A DNA stretch of 7,621 nt. Source: Gammaproteobacteria bacterium (GTDB lineage: Bacteria; Pseudomonadota; Gammaproteobacteria; Pseudomonadales; Cellvibrionaceae). Where the stretch lies: assembly GCA_021151625.1 (NCBI GenBank), contig JAGKWY010000149.1, forward strand, positions 1-7,621. Direction: 5' to 3'. This document shows positions 1 through 6,953 of this stretch, piece after piece. The notes under the pieces were generated by a model, which worked only from the letters and a program-made list of their open reading frames with translations, ran no database searches and was not told where the DNA came from. The position numbers were made by a program, and so were the translations under genes. Numbering within the stretch: position 1 is the stretch's first letter; each line of letters starts with the position of its first letter.

Positions 1-1095
1 CACCTTAGCAATGGTTATCGGTCCACTCAAGTTTTTCGTGGAAATTTCGCCAAGAATCAATTTTTTGACTGATAAAAGAACAAAACCCGAGGTTTCCCAG
101 GTTTTATTGACCCCGGCAACAAATGCACCAATGACAGAATAGTCGTAAGCACGGATCATTTTTTCGGGAATGTTATAAGGTTGGACACCAACACCGACTC
201 GCCCCTGCGCCTTTCCATCTTCGGTTATCGCATCAGGAATCACAGTTACCTGACTAATCTGACCTGCACGCTCAAGGGTAAGACTGAGGGCAGAACCGGG
301 GCGCTCACGCACATAATCCACCCAGGTACGCCAGTCATCTATTTCCTGATCATCGACTTTACGCAGAATGTCACCTGCCCTTAAACCAGCCCGCTCTGCC
401 GGACTCGCCGGGAGAATCTCACCAACTACCGGAGGAATTTTAGGAAGCTGAAGGGCAATCCCCAAGCCCGCAACAGGATCTGGATCAGCCGCTTCACGCA
501 GCCATTCATGCAATTGTGCTTCAGACTCATATTGAAAATGCGAGTCTTCCGAATAAGCGACTTTAAAGCTGATGGGGCCGCTCTCTCCCAGACGATTCAG
601 TAGTGCGCGATTTAGCGCCTGCCAGGTTGGAGTGGCAATACCATCAATCGCCAAAATTTCCTGGCCCTTTTCGAGCCCCGCCTGAGCGGCAATAGAGTTG
701 GGAGCAACACTTTCAATAACCGGGATCACTCCACGCTCACCCTGCAGCATAAGCCCCCAAAAAAGCAGGATAGCCAATATGAAGTTTGCAATTGGCCCGG
801 CAGCCACAATCGCGATCCGCCGCCAGACGGATTTATTATTGAAGGCCATGTGGCGCTCTTCGTCTGCCACCTGCCCCTCACGCTCATCCAGCATTTTTAC
901 ATAGCCACCCAAAGGCAAAGCGGCCAAGGCGTACTCAGTTCCCTGGCGATCCCGCCATGACCACAGAACTTTTCCAAAACCAATAGAAAAACGATGCACC
1001 TTGACGCCACAGCGGCGAGCGACATAAAAGTGCCCAAACTCATGGATGGAAACGAGAATAAGAAGTGCGACCAGGAACGATAAAACTGTCTGCAT
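1..1095 (-). CDS. rseP: Sigma-E site-2 protease RseP, 3' end cut by window edge
   Basis: Intramembrane zinc metalloprotease of the S2P family. It cleaves the anti-sigma factor RseA (MucA in pseudomonads) within the inner membrane after DegS has cut it, which releases the sigma-E/AlgU envelope stress response. The first 365 residues are present; E. coli RseP has about 450, so roughly 85 are outside the window, including the third and fourth membrane segments and the second zinc motif around LDG. Visible: membrane segment 1 (about 2-24) containing HEFGH at 18-22 (zinc ligands H18, H22; catalytic E19); a GGYVKM loop at 63-68; membrane segment 2 from about 93 with GPIANF at 100-105; two periplasmic PDZ domains, about 118-205 and 206-292; and LSGPITIAK at 356-364 leading to segment 3. 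The ATG lies 21 bases after the dxr stop, with GAGG 8 bases upstream, so it is probably co-transcribed with dxr. In related genomes bamA follows. Confidence 0.95.
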   Translation of the reverse strand, partial: MQTVLSFLVALLILVSIHEFGHFYVARRCGVKVHRFSIGFGKVLWSWRDRQGTEYALAALPLGGYVKMLDEREGQVADEERHMAFNNKSVWRRIAIVAAGPIANFILAILLFWGLMLQGERGVIPVIESVAPNSIAAQAGLEKGQEILAIDGIATPTWQALNRALLNRLGESGPISFKVAYSEDSHFQYESEAQLHEWLREAADPDPVAGLGIALQLPKIPPVVGEILPASPAERAGLRAGDILRKVDDQEIDDWRTWVDYVRERPGSALSLTLERAGQISQVTVIPDAITEDGKAQGRVGVGVQPYNIPEKMIRAYDYSVIGAFVAGVNKTWETSGFVLLSVKKLILGEISTKNLSGPITIAKV

Positions 1096-1116
1096 ACACC
1101 TAACCTCGGCGGGAGC

Positions 1117-2316
1117 TTACCATTGTGTGATCAACTGCTGCGCCATAGCTCTGGCCTCAGAATCTGCGGCCTGAACATGCGCAAGATCATGAGGCTCAAC
1201 AGACTCAATGCGCGTTAACACCTGCTCAATAACATTTGCAATCTGATCGAAACGAATACGCCGCTGCAAGAAGGCAGCAACTGCCACCTCATTAGCCGCA
1301 TTAAGAATCGCCGGCGCCATACCGGAAACCTCTGCTGCTTGCTGAGCCAAACGCAAACAGGGGAAGCGCACATAATCTGGCGCACTAAAATCCAGACGAG
1401 CAGTAGCAATTAAATCCAGGCTAGCCACACCTGACTCTATCCGCTGTGGCCATGCCAAAGCATGAGCGATGGGAGTACGCATATCGGGATTACCCAACTG
1501 CGCCAGCACCGAGCCATCAATGTATTCCACCATCGAGTGAATAACACTTTGCGGATGTACAACTACTTGCACCTGCTGAGGTCGCGTATTAAACAACCAG
1601 CAGGCCTCAATCAGCTCCAAGCCTTTGTTAAGCATGGTGGCAGAATCCACCGAGATTTTTTGCCCCATACTCCAATTGGGATGGGCGCAGGCCTGCTCGG
1701 GAGTCACCCTGGATAGATCACTAACAGGGGTGTTACGGAAGGGACCGCCTGAGGCAGTTAATAGGATCTTGCGCACCCCGCTGGATTTCAGCCCTTCTTG
1801 CAAGTAATCCGCACGATGATTCGGCAAGCACTGGAAGATCGCATTGTGCTCGCTATCTATAGGTAAAAGCACAGCCCCACTTTCTGCAACAGCGTGAGTA
1901 AATAAACCACCTGCCATTACTAAAGCTTCTTTATTGGCTAACAAGACTTTTTTGCCAGCTCTTACTGCCGCCAGCGTTGGCAATAAGCCCGCCGCGCCAA
2001 CAATAGCGGCCATCACTGTATCAACCAGAGGATCAGCAGCCACTTGCGCCAGAGCCTCATCACCTTGTAATACTTCAGTTGGGCATCCCTGACGACGCAA
2101 CTCCAGCTCCAGCTCACGCGCTGAAGCAGGATCTTTCATTACCGCGTAACGTGGATTATGAGCCAGGCATTGGGTCGCAAGAACCTGCCAACGGCGATCT
2201 GCAGTTAGTGCAAACACTTTATAGCGATCAGGGTGGCGTGCAATAACATCCAGTGTGCTCACACCAATAGAACCGCTTGCTCCCAGCACCGTAATCGATT
2301 GAGTCGTTGCTGACAT
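1117..2316 (-). CDS. dxr: 1-deoxy-D-xylulose 5-phosphate reductoisomerase
   Basis: Cytosolic enzyme of the MEP isoprenoid pathway (also called IspC). It rearranges and reduces 1-deoxy-D-xylulose 5-phosphate to 2-C-methyl-D-erythritol 4-phosphate with NADPH and a divalent metal. The 399 residues match the family (398 in E. coli). Visible: N-terminal nucleotide-binding loop GASGSIG at 12-18; LANKEALV at 126-133; DSE at 154-156 holding metal ligands D154 and E156; SGGPFR at 189-194; HPNWSMG at 212-218; and NKGLE at 230-234, whose E234 matches the third metal ligand. These substrate and metal residues are all present, so the enzyme looks intact. The start is a clear ATG with TAGGTG 7 bases upstream, inside the end of cdsA. 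Only 2 bases separate it from the cdsA stop, which suggests translational coupling. Its pathway feeds the isoprenoid precursors used by UppS two genes upstream. Confidence 0.98.
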   Translation of the reverse strand: MSATTQSITVLGASGSIGVSTLDVIARHPDRYKVFALTADRRWQVLATQCLAHNPRYAVMKDPASARELELELRRQGCPTEVLQGDEALAQVAADPLVDTVMAAIVGAAGLLPTLAAVRAGKKVLLANKEALVMAGGLFTHAVAESGAVLLPIDSEHNAIFQCLPNHRADYLQEGLKSSGVRKILLTASGGPFRNTPVSDLSRVTPEQACAHPNWSMGQKISVDSATMLNKGLELIEACWLFNTRPQQVQVVVHPQSVIHSMVEYIDGSVLAQLGNPDMRTPIAHALAWPQRIESGVASLDLIATARLDFSAPDYVRFPCLRLAQQAAEVSGMAPAILNAANEVAVAAFLQRRIRFDQIANVIEQVLTRIESVEPHDLAHVQAADSEARAMAQQLITQW

Positions 2317-2318
2317 TA

Positions 2319-3173
2319 TTAAACACCTACCACCGAACTAAACGCACCAGTAGCCAATAGCGCCATCGCAAATACCGGTGCCCCTGCTGTAATACCATCG
2401 ACACGATCAAGGATACCGCCATGTCCCGGCAATATATGCCCGCTATCTTTTACACCCGCATGACGCTTGACCATGCTCTCAAGCAGATCACCCAATACTG
2501 AAATCAGACTGGTAGGAACAACAATTGCTAGCATAACCAGGAAGCCGATATCCAACACCTGACTTAACCCCAACGCCAGCAGGCAATTCGCCAAAAAGCC
2601 TCCAGCAAATCCTTCCCAGGTTTTTCCCGGGCTAACGGCGGGCGCCAGCTTATGGCGACCAAAACGACGACCAGCAAAATAACCACCGCTATCGGCAATA
2701 GCCACGATAAGGATCAACAACAACACCAGCCAGGCACCGTTCACCTGTTGACGCACATAAACCAATGCCACCCAGGTTGGAATCAACACAACCAGCCCCA
2801 TTAGCAAGCGCAGCCCCTTATACCCCCAAAGCAAACTGCTGGATGGATAGCCCTGTACCAGCAACAACGCCAAGGCCCACCAACCACATCCAACAATCAG
2901 TAAATCACGGATAGCCGTCTCGTTTAATTGTGGACTTGCCTCACCTTCAAAACCCAAATACAGCGAAGCGCCAACCATCAACACCAGATTAAACAAGGTA
3001 TAGAGTGCGCGCTGCCACACAGCAGCAAAACCCGATAAATTGGACCACTCCCAACTGCCAATCAGCACCACCGCACCGATAAAGAATGAGAAATACCCCG
3101 CAGGTAAACCAAACAATGCGGCGAGAAAAATAGCTGCCAGAACCAACGCAGTCATCACACGCTGTTTAAGCAT
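2319..3173 (-). CDS. cdsA: Phosphatidate cytidylyltransferase (CDP-diacylglycerol synthase)
   Basis: Integral inner-membrane enzyme that makes CDP-diacylglycerol from CTP and phosphatidic acid, the branch point to all phospholipids. With the start chosen here the protein has 284 residues, about the family size. The chain is largely hydrophobic, with several predicted membrane segments (for example 7-22, 29-43, 58-74, 90-106, 122-140, 147-160, 191-205 and 209-226). Conserved elements: ADSGGYFAGRRFG at 160-172, SPGKTWEG at 181-188, and the CDP-diglyceride synthase signature at about 233-259, with KR, KDSG and the core HGGILDRVD. The frame stays open upstream to a GTG at 3200, but the ATG at 3173 is preferred: it gives the MLKQR start usual in this family and has a weak GGGTG 6 bases upstream. 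From this ATG the gene overlaps the uppS end by 8 bases, so translation is likely coupled to uppS. Confidence 0.95.
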   Translation of the reverse strand: MLKQRVMTALVLAAIFLAALFGLPAGYFSFFIGAVVLIGSWEWSNLSGFAAVWQRALYTLFNLVLMVGASLYLGFEGEASPQLNETAIRDLLIVGCGWWALALLLVQGYPSSSLLWGYKGLRLLMGLVVLIPTWVALVYVRQQVNGAWLVLLLILIVAIADSGGYFAGRRFGRHKLAPAVSPGKTWEGFAGGFLANCLLALGLSQVLDIGFLVMLAIVVPTSLISVLGDLLESMVKRHAGVKDSGHILPGHGGILDRVDGITAGAPVFAMALLATGAFSSVVGV

Positions 3174-3900
3174 TGCGCGCACCCGCTTCAATTTGATCAC
3201 CCGTCATACCAAAACGACGCTGGCGCTCATGAAAACTGTTCGCTGCCTTTTTCAATTCTTCACCATCAAAATCCGGCCAAAGCTTGTCACTAAAAAACAG
3301 TTCGGCGTAAGCACATTGCCACAATAAAAAGTTGCTAATGCGTACTTCACCACCAGTGCGAATTAATAAATCCAATGATGGTAAATCTGCAAGACAAGTG
3401 TGCTGATGAAGAATATCTTCATTGATATCAGCAACGCTCAGGGCACCATCCACCACTTGTTGGGTCATTTTTTTTGCTGCCTGGGCAATATCCCAGCGAC
3501 CACCATAGTCGGCCGCGATAACCAGGGTGGTTTTTCCGCCAGCAGTGATTGCCTCAGCATCGGCAATTGCTTTTTGAATTGATGAGCTGAATCGCTCACG
3601 GTTTCCAATTACGCGCAAGGCAACATTTTTCTTCTTCAGCGCCTTGGCTTCATTTTTGAGGTACAACAAAAACAGCGACATCAGCGCCTCCACTTCCAAA
3701 GGAGGACGCCGCCAATTCTCGCTGCTAAATGCAAAAACAGTTAATACTTCAATACCCAATTCCTGACACGCGGACATCACATCGCGAATGCGTTCAACAC
3801 CCACTTTATGACCGGACACTCCCGCCATACCACGCTGTTTCGCCCAGCGATTATTGCCATCCATAATGATCGCCACATGGCGAAGATTATTGTCAGTCAC
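3166..3900 (-). CDS. uppS: Undecaprenyl diphosphate synthase (cis-prenyltransferase)
   Basis: Adds eight isopentenyl units to farnesyl diphosphate to make C55 undecaprenyl diphosphate, the lipid carrier for peptidoglycan and surface polysaccharides. The protein has 244 residues (E. coli 253). Family signatures: IIMDGNNRWA at 11-20 with the catalytic and Mg-binding D14; GHKVG at 30-34; FAFSSENW at 56-63; ADYGGRWDI at 130-138; and RTGGEVRISNFLLWQ at 181-195, which carries the diphosphate-binding arginines. The start is a GTG, supported by GGGAG 6 bases upstream and by the short distance to the DGN motif; no nearby ATG fits. It lies 125 bases after frr, a wider gap than elsewhere in the cluster, and overlaps cdsA by 8 bases. 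Membrane-lipid and wall-carrier synthesis are therefore neighbours in one transcript. Confidence 0.97.
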   Translation of the reverse strand: MTDNNLRHVAIIMDGNNRWAKQRGMAGVSGHKVGVERIRDVMSACQELGIEVLTVFAFSSENWRRPPLEVEALMSLFLLYLKNEAKALKKKNVALRVIGNRERFSSSIQKAIADAEAITAGGKTTLVIAADYGGRWDIAQAAKKMTQQVVDGALSVADINEDILHQHTCLADLPSLDLLIRTGGEVRISNFLLWQCAYAELFFSDKLWPDFDGEELKKAANSFHERQRRFGMTGDQIEAGARNA

Positions 3901-3906
3901 GCGCTT

Positions 3907-3911
3907 CTCCC
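3907..3911 (-). promoter_or_regulatory. Ribosome binding site that supports the GTG start of uppS
   Basis: The minus strand reads GGGAG, followed by 6 bases and the GTG at 3900. This purine-rich site at good spacing decides in favour of GTG as initiator, since no ATG precedes the conserved MDGN motif in frame at a usable distance. Confidence 0.6.
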
Positions 3912-3985
3912 AACGACAGGCTTATATTGATACAAACAAGCAATTGCCTGCTTTTTTACATTTTTTGTAGTGGTGATGCAGAATA

Positions 3986-4011
3986 TTCGACCCGGAACAT
4001 ACCGGGCCGAA
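3986..4011 (-). terminator. Intergenic hairpin between frr and uppS, without a U-tract
   Basis: On the minus strand the arms TTCGGCCCGG and CCGGGTCGAA form a 10-bp stem (one G-U pair as RNA) around a 6-base loop. It begins 14 bases after the frr stop. What follows is TATTCTGC rather than a run of T, so it is not a classic intrinsic terminator. It could be a weak terminator or attenuator, or a 3'-end stabilising structure for the pyrH-frr transcript. The G-U pair points to the minus strand as the strand where it folds, because the same position is an A-C mismatch on the plus strand. I found no convincing promoter in the rest of the gap (3901-3985). Confidence 0.5.
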
Positions 4012-4025
4012 CATAAAGACACAGA

Positions 4026-4583
4026 TTAGATAGCCATCAAATCTGCTTCTTTGGCCGCCAGGGCTTTATCTACCTCAGCGATATATTTGTCGGTGATTTT
4101 TTGAATATCATCCTGTGCACGACGATCATCATCCTCACCAATTGCCTTATCTTTCAGCAAAGCCTTTACATCACCCAATACATCGCGACGCACGTTGCGC
4201 ACCGCAACACGGCCGTTCTCTGCTTCCGCGCGAGCTTGTTTGATAAAGTTCTTACGGGTTTCTTCGGTCAACATCGGCAATGGAATACGAATCAAACCGT
4301 TGTTGGTAGATGGGTTTAAACCCAAATCTGATTTCATAATGGCTTTTTCAATTGCCGGAACCAGATTGCGCTCCCAAGGGCTTAACGACAGGGTGCGCGC
4401 ATCTTCAATATTGATATTCGCAACCTGACTCAAAGGAGTTTGCGTACCGTAATAATCGACAGTGATACCATCCAACAAACTTGGGTGAGCACGACCAGTA
4501 CGAATTTTATTGAAATTATTACCCAGCGCTTCAATCGCTTTTTTCATGCGCGCTTCAGCATCTTTTTTGATGTCATTAATCAT
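4026..4583 (-). CDS. frr: Ribosome recycling factor
   Basis: Cytosolic protein that acts with EF-G to split the post-termination ribosome complex. The 185 residues equal the standard family length. Visible: the conserved N-terminal helix MINDIKKDAE at 1-10; KIRTGRAHP at 26-34, in the long three-helix bundle arm; the small domain with YYGTQTPL; the ERNLVPAIEKAI stretch; and the C-terminal helical part with NVRRD, then KD, EDD and KYI elements. No key region is missing. The ATG overlaps the pyrH stop as ATGA (4 bases shared), and AGAGG lies 7 bases upstream inside pyrH, so coupling to pyrH is likely. The pyrH-frr pair is conserved across bacteria. Confidence 0.98.
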   Translation of the reverse strand: MINDIKKDAEARMKKAIEALGNNFNKIRTGRAHPSLLDGITVDYYGTQTPLSQVANINIEDARTLSLSPWERNLVPAIEKAIMKSDLGLNPSTNNGLIRIPLPMLTEETRKNFIKQARAEAENGRVAVRNVRRDVLGDVKALLKDKAIGEDDDRRAQDDIQKITDKYIAEVDKALAAKEADLMAI

Positions 4584-5314
4584 GATTTATCCTCTTCAAT
4601 CAAAGTACCTTCGTTGCTACCCACAACAATATTCAATAACGCACCGGTTTTATTCATGCGGAAAACGCGCACCGGCATATCGTGTTCACGACACAAGCAA
4701 ATTGCCGTTAAATCCATTACACCCAGCTTTTTGTCGAGAACTTCGTCGTAAGAAAGGCGATCATATTTTGTCGCAGTAGGATCTTTTTTCGGGTCTGCGG
4801 TATAAACACCATCTACCTTGGTAGCTTTAAGAACGATATCTGCTTCTACCTCAATACCACGTAAGCAAGCCGCTGAGTCGGTAGTAAAAAACGGATTACC
4901 CGTCCCCGCCGAAAAAATCACCACTTCGCCAGAGTTCAGGAAACGAATTGCACGACGACGGTCATAGTGCTCAACCACACCGCTCATGGGGATGGCTGAC
5001 ATAACACGGGAGGAGATATTGGAACGCTCCAATGCATCACGCATCGCCAGAGCATTCATTACTGTGGCTAACATGCCCATATGATCGCCAGTAACACGAT
5101 CAAGACCAGCGGCACTCAGGGCGGCACCACGGAACAAGTTACCGCCGCCAATAACCAGGCCAACCTGAACACCTATCCCTACCAATTGACCAATTTCCAG
5201 AGCCATTTTATCGAGCACTTTCGGATCAATACCGAATCCTTCGGTTCCCATCAGCTCTTCGCCACTCAATTTCAACAGGATACGCTTGTACTTCTTATCT
5301 CTGGGGCCGGACAT
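4580..5314 (-). CDS. pyrH: Uridylate kinase (UMP kinase)
   Basis: Hexameric cytosolic kinase of the amino-acid-kinase fold that converts UMP to UDP with ATP. It is usually activated by GTP and inhibited by UTP. The chosen start gives 244 residues (E. coli 241). Visible: KRILLKLSGEELMG at 10-23 with the phosphate-binding lysine and glycine; the VIGGGNLFRG glycine-rich loop at 54-63; RVTGDHMGMLATVMNALAM at 73-91, in the UMP-binding and allosteric region; GTGNPFFTTDSAA at 137-149; and KATKVDGVYTADP at 163-175. The frame is open for another 40 codons upstream (to 5434), but that stretch has no family similarity, while the ATG at 5314 has GGAGAG 5 bases upstream. Because a plus-strand gene and a strong terminator now separate it from tsf, pyrH must be the first gene of its transcript. 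Confidence 0.98.
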   Translation of the reverse strand: MSGPRDKKYKRILLKLSGEELMGTEGFGIDPKVLDKMALEIGQLVGIGVQVGLVIGGGNLFRGAALSAAGLDRVTGDHMGMLATVMNALAMRDALERSNISSRVMSAIPMSGVVEHYDRRRAIRFLNSGEVVIFSAGTGNPFFTTDSAACLRGIEVEADIVLKATKVDGVYTADPKKDPTATKYDRLSYDEVLDKKLGVMDLTAICLCREHDMPVRVFRMNKTGALLNIVVGSNEGTLIEEDKS

Positions 5315-5568
5315 AAATGCTCTCCAAAACAATGAGTTAGCCGCAAATGGCCGCCTCAACCGGGGGCCGAAAAAAATCGGTGCAGTGTAACAGAAAAACC
5401 CCATCTGGTTATGTCTGCCACCCCGCTTTTTCAATCACGGGAAAAGCCGCACAACCAACCCACCACCTAATTGTCATTTCAACTATAATTGTATTCGCAA
5501 AATTGCTTTCCTAACGGACTGAACAATACTTATGCCTAACCCATAACAAGCAATGAACCGACCAGCCA
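5315..5568. promoter_or_regulatory. Divergent intergenic region between pyrH and the diguanylate cyclase gene
   Basis: This 254-base stretch separates two genes that point away from each other, so it should hold promoters for both. For pyrH the best candidate is an extended -10 on the minus strand, TGTTACACT (5384-5392), which would start transcription near 5377; it has no clear -35. For the plus-strand gene there is a perfect TATAAT at 5484-5489 without a recognisable -35, and a weak pair TTGCTT (5503-5508) and AATACT (5525-5530) with 16 bases between. The 12 bases 5480-5491 (CAACTATAATTG) are nearly self-complementary, so an AT-rich melting site could serve either direction. These are pattern matches only. 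No ORF of its own is supported here. Confidence 0.35.
5320..5325 (-). promoter_or_regulatory. Ribosome binding site that sets the pyrH start
   Basis: The minus strand reads GGAGAG, 5 bases before the ATG at 5314. It decides the start against the longer open frame reaching 5434. The residues after this ATG (MSGPRDKKYKRILLKLSGEE) match the usual UMP kinase N-terminus. Confidence 0.7.
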
Positions 5569-6888
5569 ATGAATGATAAAAGCTTTAACTCTGTACTCAT
5601 TGCCTCAATACTTATTACTTTGGCCCTGGTAGTAGGGGTTCACTTCACCCCCGACAACCGCCTGCTCCTTCTACCTGACTCCAGTGCACGCCTTTACCTG
5701 CTAACCAAACCCTTGCCAGATGGCACCCCGTCATCCGAATGGACTAACGATCAACATACAAGCTGGAAATGTACAAACCCGGAAAGCTATAAAATTGATT
5801 ATTTTCCCTGTGCCGTAACCCTGGATCTTTCCAAGACCGCCGACATCGGCCTGAATCTATCCAAATTCAAGCACCTCAATTTACACCTGGACTACAAAGG
5901 TAGCTCCAACAAGGTCCGCATAGCGATTCGAAATTTCAATACCGCCTATTCCAAAGTGAGCGACAGCAACAGCACTAAATTTAATGCAATTCAAATCCAC
6001 ACCAGTGAACTCAACAAAGAACTGCACCTCTCCTTAACATCTTTTGCCGTCGCAGATTGGTGGCTAAGCCAGTACAACATCCCTCTTTCCCGCTCAGCAC
6101 CGGAGATGGATAACACTCTGGTAATTACAGTAGATTTTGGCGAACCCATACAACCAGGTATTCATAGTTTTGAATTAAAAAAAATCGAATTGCAAGGCGA
6201 CTGGATAGCGACAGAATATTGGTATTTGGGAATCCTCGTGCTGTGGCTTGGCAGTATTTTTATTTATGCCATTAAACGCCTGCTTGAATTAAATGCGCAA
6301 GCAAAACACGACACCCAGGTAATCAACCAACTCAACAATACCAATGAGCAATTGAAAGAAGAGACTAATAAATTTCGCCGTCTTTCAACCGTTGATCCAC
6401 TCACCCAACTCTATAACCGGTTTGGCATTGACCAAATTATTGCCAGCCTCTCAGGCAATAGCCATCTACAAACACCAGACACACCCAATTACTCTTTATT
6501 GGTTGTCGATATAGATCACTTCAAACGCATTAACGACCAACGCGGCCATGACACTGGCGATATAGTGCTGCAACATATCGCCAAAATTATCCAAACCCAT
6601 TTACGCGCAGGGGATTTTGTAGGCCGATGGGGTGGTGAAGAATTTGTAATCATAATGCCCGGGGCCAGCAAAAAAACAGCGATGGCAATGGCAGAGATGA
6701 TTCGCGATGCAATATTTTCTACGCCGTGCAACCTGGAAAAACCGCTATCAATCAGCGCCAGCTTTGGTGTAAGCGAAAGGCAAAACACCGAAGATTTTGC
6801 AACCTGCTTCAAACGCGCAGATAACGCACTGTACAAAGCTAAAGACCAAGGCAGGAATTGCTGTGTTTATGCAGAGGAGCATCTTTAG
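5569..6888 (+). CDS. Membrane-anchored diguanylate cyclase with periplasmic sensor domain (GGDEF)
   Basis: Predicted to make cyclic di-GMP from two GTP at the inner membrane. Order of parts in 439 residues: membrane segment 1 (about 8-26); a periplasmic domain (about 27-217); membrane segment 2 (about 218-237); a charged linker likely to be coiled coil (about 238-273); and a GGDEF domain (274-439). The catalytic domain has DPLTQLYNR at 276-284, metal-site D314 and D316 in VVDIDHFKRIN, the active-site GGEEF at 355-359, and RAGD at 346-349 exactly five residues before it, the standard I-site for product inhibition. It should therefore be active and feedback-controlled. The periplasmic part is rich in alternating hydrophobic strands, has two cysteines (C68, C81) and a WW pair (W164, W165), and looks like a beta-sandwich; I cannot assign it to a named sensor family. 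The start has no clear Shine-Dalgarno, so the exact ATG is less certain. The gene is single, divergent from pyrH and convergent with tsf. Confidence 0.93.
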   Translation: MNDKSFNSVLIASILITLALVVGVHFTPDNRLLLLPDSSARLYLLTKPLPDGTPSSEWTNDQHTSWKCTNPESYKIDYFPCAVTLDLSKTADIGLNLSKFKHLNLHLDYKGSSNKVRIAIRNFNTAYSKVSDSNSTKFNAIQIHTSELNKELHLSLTSFAVADWWLSQYNIPLSRSAPEMDNTLVITVDFGEPIQPGIHSFELKKIELQGDWIATEYWYLGILVLWLGSIFIYAIKRLLELNAQAKHDTQVINQLNNTNEQLKEETNKFRRLSTVDPLTQLYNRFGIDQIIASLSGNSHLQTPDTPNYSLLVVDIDHFKRINDQRGHDTGDIVLQHIAKIIQTHLRAGDFVGRWGGEEFVIIMPGASKKTAMAMAEMIRDAIFSTPCNLEKPLSISASFGVSERQNTEDFATCFKRADNALYKAKDQGRNCCVYAEEHL

Positions 6889-6893
6889 ACAAC

Positions 6894-6929
6894 AAAAAAC
6901 CCGCGCAAGTTACCCTGCGCGGGTTTTTT
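6894..6929. terminator. Bidirectional rho-independent terminator between the cyclase gene and tsf
   Basis: AAAAAACCCGCGCA (6894-6907) and TGCGCGGGTTTTTT (6916-6929) are perfect inverted repeats around an 8-base loop. This gives a GC-rich 8-bp stem flanked by A6 and T6, so it terminates in both directions. It begins 5 bases after the cyclase stop and lies 24 bases beyond the tsf stop, so the convergent genes share it. Confidence 0.93.
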
Positions 6930-6953
6930 GCAACATCTTTTAGCGAAAGCGAA

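Noticed and set aside
181..384. Plus-strand open frame antisense to rseP
   Set aside because: Lies opposite the second PDZ domain region of RseP and shows no coding evidence of its own.
1462..1807. Two plus-strand open frames antisense to dxr
   Set aside because: They overlap fully conserved Dxr coding sequence and have no recognisable domains or start signals.
3174..3200. Longer cdsA from GTG at 3200
   Set aside because: It adds nine basic residues not typical of the family and deepens the overlap with uppS; the ATG at 3173 gives the usual MLKQR start.
3951..3970. T-runs in the frr-uppS gap as a plus-strand terminator
   Set aside because: No GC stem precedes them on the plus strand and no plus-strand gene ends there.
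4101..4779. Several plus-strand open frames antisense to frr and pyrH
   Set aside because: They overlap one another in different frames and mirror conserved genes.
5315..5434. 40-codon N-terminal extension of pyrH
   Set aside because: It has no UMP kinase similarity, and the ATG at 5314 has a good ribosome site and gives the family length.
5480..5491. Near-palindrome CAACTATAATTG as a specific operator
   Set aside because: Short, AT-rich and imperfect; more simply explained as -10-like sequence in a divergent promoter region.
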